NCBI GenBank assembly: GCA_030151745.1
Contig: JASLDA010000521.1
Coordinates: 1 to 9,462, forward strand
Origin: Chitinophagaceae bacterium
GTDB lineage: Bacteria; Bacteroidota; Bacteroidia; Chitinophagales; Chitinophagaceae
DNA: 9,462 nucleotides
Reading direction: 5' to 3'
Below the pieces are notes generated by a model that saw only the letters and a list, made by a program, of their open reading frames with translations, was not told the DNA's origin and did no database searches. How positions within the stretch are numbered: the first letter of the stretch is position 1; every line of letters starts with the position of its first letter. The position numbers and the translations under genes are program-made. Below, piece by piece: positions 6,253-9,462 of the stretch.

Positions 6253-7167
6253 TTATAGGCCGGTTATCCAACCGTTGATAGTATTCATCGCTGCACCCTT
6301 GAGGAACGAAGTCCCGTACCCAAGACCTGTGTCGATCAAGTTGTCAACGATACCCTTGTCGTTTAAGACTGTTACTAGCACGTCTTCCACGTGAAAGTTC
6401 ACACGCTGAGTTAGGATCGCTGCATTGTCAGAAGCGAGTTCCAGCGCCTGTGGGTCGGTAGGCCAGCAACCCACATATTTAAGGTTAAGAAGCTCACGTT
6501 TGGTCACCGACAGAATGTAGAAGTTGATGTCCTTCTTGTAGTTAGCAGGATATCCCCACTTACCTCGGTTGGACCAGATCGAAGGATCTTGATTGCCAAG
6601 GACTAGTCCGCCCCATGCCTTCAAGTACTTCTGAGCAACACTGGCAGAGTCCATGAAGAACTCCATGCTCAGCGTTGCTACTGAGTAGCCTTCCGGGTAA
6701 TGCAGCTTGTGACTGTTCCTGGTGATCGACTCAGTCTCGATTGTACGGAACGGGATGGTTGCGGATTGGACGTAATACCAAGGAAGGCTAACTGTGGGCA
6801 GGAGCCCGCCACCTCCAACTGAAACCCTGCTGACGACGTTATCAATGATCTGTTCCCCACCAGTGGCAGAAGATCCGAAGGCAATCTTCTGCGCGCTTGA
6901 GTCCTTCACGTCTGGGAGGAGGCAATACCAGCACCAGTTCTGGACAGCATCCGAGCGGGCATTCATGCCACGCAGACCGTCCCCAGGTGTTGCTGCGCCA
7001 AAAGCTCCAACGTTATCGCGGAGCTGAGTGATCGAGGTAGCTAGTCCGTTGATCGCACCTTCTATGTTGCCTTGACTAGCCTGATTGAGAAACGAAGAGA
7101 CAGCGGTTCCTGCTGAGGACTTTATGGCATTCGCAGCAGAACCAAGTACATTGTCGAAGAAGCCCAT
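6253..7167 (-). CDS. Tail tube-fold protein, T4 gp54/gp19-like (tube initiator or tube)
   Basis: A 304-residue soluble protein. An amphipathic N-terminal region (1-50, MGFFDNVLGSAANAIKSS) precedes a tube-fold core of about 75-265. The recognisable elements are WCWYCLLPDV, then YYVQSATIPFRTIETESI, HYPEGYSVATLSMEFFMD, a loop region with KAWGGLVLG, and NYKKDINFYILSV with KYVGCWPTDPQALEL. The P-T/D-P strand and the closing strand QRVNFHVEDVLV are typical of tail-tube-like proteins. T4 gp19 (tube) has about 163 residues and gp54 (initiator on the baseplate) about 320, so length and the extra N- and C-terminal helices favour a gp54-type role. The first position in the baseplate operon would also suit the main tube. 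It follows the only intergenic gap in the window; the ribosome binding site is a weak AGG 5 bases before the ATG. Confidence 0.7.
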   Translation of the reverse strand: MGFFDNVLGSAANAIKSSAGTAVSSFLNQASQGNIEGAINGLATSITQLRDNVGAFGAATPGDGLRGMNARSDAVQNWCWYCLLPDVKDSSAQKIAFGSSATGGEQIIDNVVSRVSVGGGGLLPTVSLPWYYVQSATIPFRTIETESITRNSHKLHYPEGYSVATLSMEFFMDSASVAQKYLKAWGGLVLGNQDPSIWSNRGKWGYPANYKKDINFYILSVTKRELLNLKYVGCWPTDPQALELASDNAAILTQRVNFHVEDVLVTVLNDKGIVDNLIDTGLGYGTSFLKGAAMNTINGWITGL

Positions 7168-7195
7168 ATAGACCTGAACAGGATGGGCGAAAGGA

Positions 7196-7221
7196 CTGGC
7201 GGGTTGGAACCTTGACGCCAG
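7196..7221 (-). promoter_or_regulatory. Stem-loop upstream of the tube gene
   Basis: In minus-strand RNA, CTGGCG pairs with CGCCAG. Inside it, a one-sided bulge (TCAA) is followed by GGT pairing with ACC around a TCCA loop. The structure ends about 28 bases before the tube ATG and therefore lies in its leader. It has no following U-tract, so it is not a canonical terminator; an mRNA-stabilising 5' hairpin or a processing site is possible. The pairing is seen in the sequence; the role is inferred. Confidence 0.35.
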
Positions 7222-7242
7222 CCAAGCGCCAGGATGAGAGGA

Positions 7243-7266
7243 AGGGCTCGGTTAGACCTAAGCCCT
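7243..7266 (-). terminator. Weak hairpin just after the 7268 stop, possible attenuator
   Basis: AGGGCT pairs with AGCCCT around a 12-base loop, immediately downstream of the TAA of the preceding gene (minus-strand sense). The bases after the stem are C/T mixed (TCCTCTCATCC) rather than a U-run, so intrinsic termination would be poor. It may partly separate transcription or processing of the two gene groups. Low confidence. Confidence 0.25.
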
Positions 7267-7267
7267 C

Positions 7268-7732
7268 TTAGCCCCACAGATAGACGATGAGGGCATCGCT
7301 GAGGCCGTTACCGCGAGGTGCGGTTCGATTCAAATACAGCTCCGTCAGGTTAGCTCCATCGCGGCCTTGGGGCCTTAGATAGTAGCCGATCTGCGGATTA
7401 GGATTCAGACGAAGATCTGCCTCCTTAACTTCCAAATCCCGACGAACTTGCTGCACGTCGGGATCTGCGTAAGGCCACTCCTCACCAGTCTTGTAGACTA
7501 GATTGAGGCCAGCTTCGTCTTCGGTTGTTTCTAGATTGGATAGGCGCAGAAGCTCAGGACTGACACGACCACCGTAGTCACGAACAACCAGATCCCATTT
7601 CTGCTGCAGGACCCAGAGATCCCGAAGGATTTGGAGTTCGACTTGACTGCTGAAGTCTTCGTAGACCAGACCAACTGTGTATCTCCCGTTCTTTGGCTTT
7701 GGGTCAGGTGCTGACCCGATCTCGTCAATCAC
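7268..7732 (-). CDS. Hypothetical phage protein (about 154 residues) upstream of the tail-core genes
   Basis: I do not recognise this protein. It is soluble and charged, with no signal peptide or membrane segment. The N-terminal half (GRYTVGLVYEDFSSQVELQI, then LRDLWVLQQKWDLVVRDY) looks alpha/beta. The C-terminal half contains a charged helix (VQQVRRDLEVKEADLRL) and ends LYLNRTAPRGNGLSDALIVYLWG. I chose GTG at 7732 because GGGAG lies 6 bases upstream; the outer TTG at 7738 abuts that ribosome binding site and is unlikely. The start overlaps the preceding stop by 8 bases (GTGATTGA), so translation is coupled. It is the last gene before the 100-base gap. A structural or assembly role is possible from context only. 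Confidence 0.7.
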   Translation of the reverse strand: MIDEIGSAPDPKPKNGRYTVGLVYEDFSSQVELQILRDLWVLQQKWDLVVRDYGGRVSPELLRLSNLETTEDEAGLNLVYKTGEEWPYADPDVQQVRRDLEVKEADLRLNPNPQIGYYLRPQGRDGANLTELYLNRTAPRGNGLSDALIVYLWG

Positions 7733-7979
7733 GACCAACTCCCTTTGCGAGCTGCTTCGCGGTGTTTAGGTCGACCGTGATGACCTTCGTAATCTCGTCG
7801 GGCAGCACCAGACGGATGAACTTCCCGTTACTCGAAGGGCGTACCCCAAAACGCATGCCATCCTTGATGCTGACGTCCTTGCCTCTGAAAGAAACACCCA
7901 CAGGCTTCTTGCCACGATAGGTGAACCATTGGTAGGCTTCTTCGGGTCGGATCGCCGACCTAATCAGGAATGAGTACAT
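7725..7979 (-). CDS. Hypothetical small phage protein (84 residues)
   Basis: No family recognised. The protein is basic, with a likely mixed beta content: MYSFLIRSAIRPEEAYQWFT, then KKPVGVSFRGKDVSIKDGMRFG, then GKFIRLVLPDEITKVITVDL, and a final helix (NTAKQLAKGVGRD). The short strands and turn-rich middle suggest a compact beta domain. There are no cysteines, so a zinc site is unlikely. The ATG at 7979 has AAGG about 8 bases upstream and lies one base after the stop of the coiled-coil gene; its own stop overlaps the start of the next gene. Its place in the series suggests it is co-expressed with the tail genes. The coding call is supported by spacing, ribosome binding site and the absence of a better frame. 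Confidence 0.7.
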   Translation of the reverse strand: MYSFLIRSAIRPEEAYQWFTYRGKKPVGVSFRGKDVSIKDGMRFGVRPSSNGKFIRLVLPDEITKVITVDLNTAKQLAKGVGRD

Positions 7980-7980
7980 A

Positions 7981-8265
7981 CTATTCGCCTTGTGCGTTCT
8001 TCGTCTGCATCCGCTTCAAGCGGAGGTCAGCGATGTCCTTCTTTCGATCTAAGACTTGTTTCTGGGTCTCAATCTTGCTCTCAGGACTAACCTTCATCCT
8101 GTTCTGCCTGCTAGGCATGTTCTTCTTGAGGTTGGTGATCTGCTCTTGCTTGTTATCGATCTGCTTGTCGATCTGATTGACTCGTGACTTCTTGGCCTCT
8201 TTCGAGGCATCACTTGCCGAATCAGCTGCGGTCAGCTTGAGTCTCTGCTTGGCTTCGATCTTCAT
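7981..8265 (-). CDS. Small basic coiled-coil protein (about 94 residues)
   Basis: A Lys/Gln/Asp-rich helical protein without hydrophobic core segments. The stretch from VNQIDKQIDNKQEQITNLKK, and another around ESKIETQKQVLDRKKDIADL, show heptad-like spacing of I/L/V and are separated by a Pro/Ser/Arg break (MPSRQNRMKVSPES). This suggests a helical hairpin. I chose ATG 8265 because AGGTG lies 6 bases upstream; GTG 8274 lies inside that ribosome binding site and ATG 8271 is too close. The 5' end overlaps the preceding gene by 44 bases, a longer overlap than elsewhere in the window. Function unknown: scaffolding or chaperone roles are common for phage proteins of this type, but nothing here proves one. 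Confidence 0.68.
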   Translation of the reverse strand: MKIEAKQRLKLTAADSASDASKEAKKSRVNQIDKQIDNKQEQITNLKKNMPSRQNRMKVSPESKIETQKQVLDRKKDIADLRLKRMQTKNAQGE

Positions 8266-8446
8266 TGCCATCACCTATAAAATTAGACTTTGGTGCCCAT
8301 CCGAAGACTTCACCAAGGTATTCGTTGAGCCGCTGCTTCTGCTCCTCAGTCCACGGGACATTCATCCAGGGGAATGGAGAACAGGCCGACAACTCACCGC
8401 TATCGACCTTCTCCTTGAGCTCAGCTCGGAACTTCAGGATGTTCAT
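8222..8446 (-). CDS. Hypothetical small phage protein (74 residues)
   Basis: I do not recognise a named family. The N-terminal two thirds look folded: MNILKFRAELKEKVDSGEL, then FPWMNVPWTEEQKQRLNEYL, then GEVFGWAPKSNFIGDG. The W-T-E-E-Q and F-G-W-A-P elements suggest a small helical domain. The C-terminal 15 residues are polar and coincide with the overlap with the next gene, so they may be under dual constraint. The start ATG overlaps the stop of the membrane-protein gene (ATGA), a translational coupling arrangement. No signal peptide or membrane segment. The tight overlap with both neighbours supports a real gene. Confidence 0.65.
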   Translation of the reverse strand: MNILKFRAELKEKVDSGELSACSPFPWMNVPWTEEQKQRLNEYLGEVFGWAPKSNFIGDGNEDRSQAETQADRS

Positions 8447-9084
8447 TTACCGGTCCAGCTGAGAACAGAGGCAGTGATGGCAACCACCATAGCTGTCTTC
8501 TCCTTATCTTCGGAACCCCAGACTTTGTTTCCGTAGTTGAGTCGGAAGCACCATTTCTTTCCGAGTCGCTTGCAGATGTAGAGCTGATAGATGCCGCGTA
8601 CCTTGTAGAGTACTTGACCTTCATGATCTCGATCTGTCTGAGGATCTCCCCAGAACTGCCGGACATCGTCAGAATGCATCTGCTCGCCCAGCATCATGGA
8701 CAGGTGGCTAGCGCGATTCCGGAATCCCAACCACACATAACGAGCCCAGAACGATCGTGGGTGAGCATTCGCATAGTACGTAGTCCCTTGATAACTGGGA
8801 TCCCAGTACTCTGGTTTATCGCCGTTGATCGACACGTCGTTGTCCCACCACTTGAACAACCCGGGAAGATTGTTGTCCTCGCGCCGTGTGTATGTGAGTG
8901 CGATCGGAACAACCAATGGGGCCAGAATGTTCGGTAAGAAGTAGAGTGTAGACCTAGGCATCGTAGACACCAGGAAGTGCAGAGCCGCTGCGATACGACT
9001 GAGCAACGGAACATCACTCATCCGCATGACCAGCACAACAGGCACAAGATGCCACACCACAAAGAGGAGAAGAATCCACATCAT
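8443..9084 (-). CDS. Conserved phage membrane-anchored protein (DUF7338-like)
   Basis: A 213-residue protein. Residues 3-22 form a transmembrane helix, and 31-41 with 47-65 form a second hydrophobic pair, so the N-terminal third is probably membrane-embedded. The soluble part contains an aromatic, charged pattern that I associate with a widespread phage family (I believe DUF7338): LPGLFKWWDNDVSINGD, then YWDPSYQG, HPRSFWARYVWLGFRNRASH, and a C-terminal beta part (YKVRGIYQLYICKRLGKKW, then RLNYGNKVWG). No biochemical function of that family is known to me. The start has GGGG 8 bases upstream and is one base beyond the stop of the preceding gene; a second in-frame ATG follows directly. A membrane protein inside a tail gene block is notable. 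The family name is from memory; the membrane topology is inferred. Confidence 0.72.
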   Translation of the reverse strand: MMWILLLFVVWHLVPVVLVMRMSDVPLLSRIAAALHFLVSTMPRSTLYFLPNILAPLVVPIALTYTRREDNNLPGLFKWWDNDVSINGDKPEYWDPSYQGTTYYANAHPRSFWARYVWLGFRNRASHLSMMLGEQMHSDDVRQFWGDPQTDRDHEGQVLYKVRGIYQLYICKRLGKKWCFRLNYGNKVWGSEDKEKTAMVVAITASVLSWTGK

Positions 9085-9085
9085 G

Positions 9086-9462
9086 TTAGAACCCCGGTAG
9101 ACGAGTACGACCCAGCTTCTTTTGATTCGCCTTAGCCAGTTGCAGGCGATATTCTGGATCGACCTCAGCTCTGGCTGCGATCTTGGTGATGTTCCAGTGC
9201 ATGTCCTTCAGCTTGGACGACTGGTTGTAGACCCACTTATCCTTACCAGTCCTGGTCTTGGCCTTCAGTTCATGGTCGTTAAAGGTCCGGTTGAGGAGGG
9301 CCATCCGTGTACGACCCATCCCACTGTTGTTGCTGGCAGACGTGAGGTTCTTCGGTGCTCCTTTGTCCTCAGGCTGATCATCAGAGAACTCATCGTCACC
9401 CGAATAGTCTTCAGGGTTGTCCTCTTGGCCATCATGATCCTGGTCCAAGCCGAACTTAGCCA
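9086..9462 (-). CDS. Acidic-then-basic small phage protein with an EF-hand-like loop (partial, start codon just outside)
   Basis: The minus strand at the right edge reads TG GCT AAG TTC GGC TTG. If the next base outside is A, the start is ATG at 9464-9462 in window numbering (edge truncation) and the protein begins (M)AKFGLDQDHDG, 125 residues in all. The internal TTG at 9448 is therefore unlikely to be the real start. Residues 7-18 (D-x-D-x-D-G followed by D and E at positions 9 and 12 of the loop) fit an EF-hand-like calcium-binding loop, within a very acidic N-terminus (residues 7-38). The C-terminal half is basic (KAKTRTGKDKW, then NQKKLGRTRLPGF). Function unknown. Confidence 0.65.
   Translation of the reverse strand, partial: AKFGLDQDHDGQEDNPEDYSGDDEFSDDQPEDKGAPKNLTSASNNSGMGRTRMALLNRTFNDHELKAKTRTGKDKWVYNQSSKLKDMHWNITKIAARAEVDPEYRLQLAKANQKKLGRTRLPGF

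Larger units (their letters stand above)
7168..7267. other. Intergenic gap, the only non-coding stretch over 50 bases
   Basis: The 100 bases separate the small-gene series from the tail-core series and contain no reading frame that I can support. The minus-strand RNA holds two possible hairpins (listed separately). I see no convincing -35/-10 pair and no T-run after either stem. A TATAT motif touches the tube start codon and is too close to act as a normal promoter. The gap may hold a phage-specific promoter, an mRNA processing site or a weak attenuator. Function is unknown. Confidence 0.6.

Noticed and set aside
7168..7176. TATAT next to the tube start codon as a promoter -10 box
   Set aside because: It is in direct contact with the ATG, so a transcript from it would be leaderless, and no -35 element is at the right distance.
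7730..7738. TTG at 7738 as start of the 7268-7732 gene
   Set aside because: The GGGAG ribosome binding site directly abuts the TTG, leaving no spacing, whereas GTG at 7732 is at the correct distance.
8271..8290. TATAAAAT-like string that resembles a T4 late promoter
   Set aside because: It reads as such only on the plus strand, opposite to all genes; on the coding strand the same bases form the leader of the coiled-coil gene.
1..9462. CRISPR arrays, tRNA genes, insertion sequences or attachment sites
   Set aside because: No regularly spaced repeats, no cloverleaf sequence, no transposase and no long terminal repeats were seen on either strand; nearly the whole window is accounted for by minus-strand tail genes.

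Overview
The window reads as part of the tail and baseplate gene block of a contractile-tailed (myovirus-type) double-stranded DNA bacteriophage, lytic or prophage. Every credible gene lies on the minus strand, so transcription runs from the right end (about 9462) to the left end. Genes are packed with gaps of 1 to 9 bases or short overlaps, apart from one 100-base gap at 7168-7267. The assignment rests on a set of proteins resembling the T4 tail-core and baseplate families: tube/tube-initiator-like, gp26-like hub chaperone, gp48-like tube cap, gp53-like LysM-type wedge protein and gp27-like hub. The phage itself and its host cannot be named from the sequence; a Gram-negative host is only an inference.

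Right part (9462 to 7268): six small genes in tight series. They are a truncated acidic/basic protein whose start codon lies one base outside the window, a 213-residue membrane-anchored phage protein, a 74-residue protein, a roughly 94-residue coiled-coil protein, an 84-residue protein and a roughly 154-residue protein. Most of these I cannot assign. A 100-base non-coding gap with two potential RNA hairpins follows.

Left part (7167 to 1): the tail core and baseplate series. In transcription order it holds a 304-residue tube or tube-initiator protein, a 343-residue gp26-like chaperone with zinc-binding motifs, a short out-of-phase overlapping reading frame, a 532-residue coiled-coil/hydrophobic protein placed where a tape measure is expected, and a 521-residue virion peptidoglycan hydrolase. 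The hydrolase carries a membrane-spanning region, a P5-like lysozyme-type domain and an intact M23 metallopeptidase domain. Then come a gp48-like tube cap, a gp53-like LysM protein and the N-terminal 178 residues of a gp27/gpD-like hub protein that runs off the left edge.

Taken together, the chaperone pair would fold or escort the tape-measure/hub proteins, the tube-like proteins would cap and initiate the tail tube, and the hydrolase would open the cell wall during DNA injection. The feature most worth checking is the junction between the chaperone and the short out-of-phase frame (5220-5332). It has the layout of the programmed-frameshift tail-assembly-chaperone pairs (lambda G/GT type), but would need a +1 or -2 shift, and a candidate slip site and a perfect 7-bp hairpin lie in the overlap.
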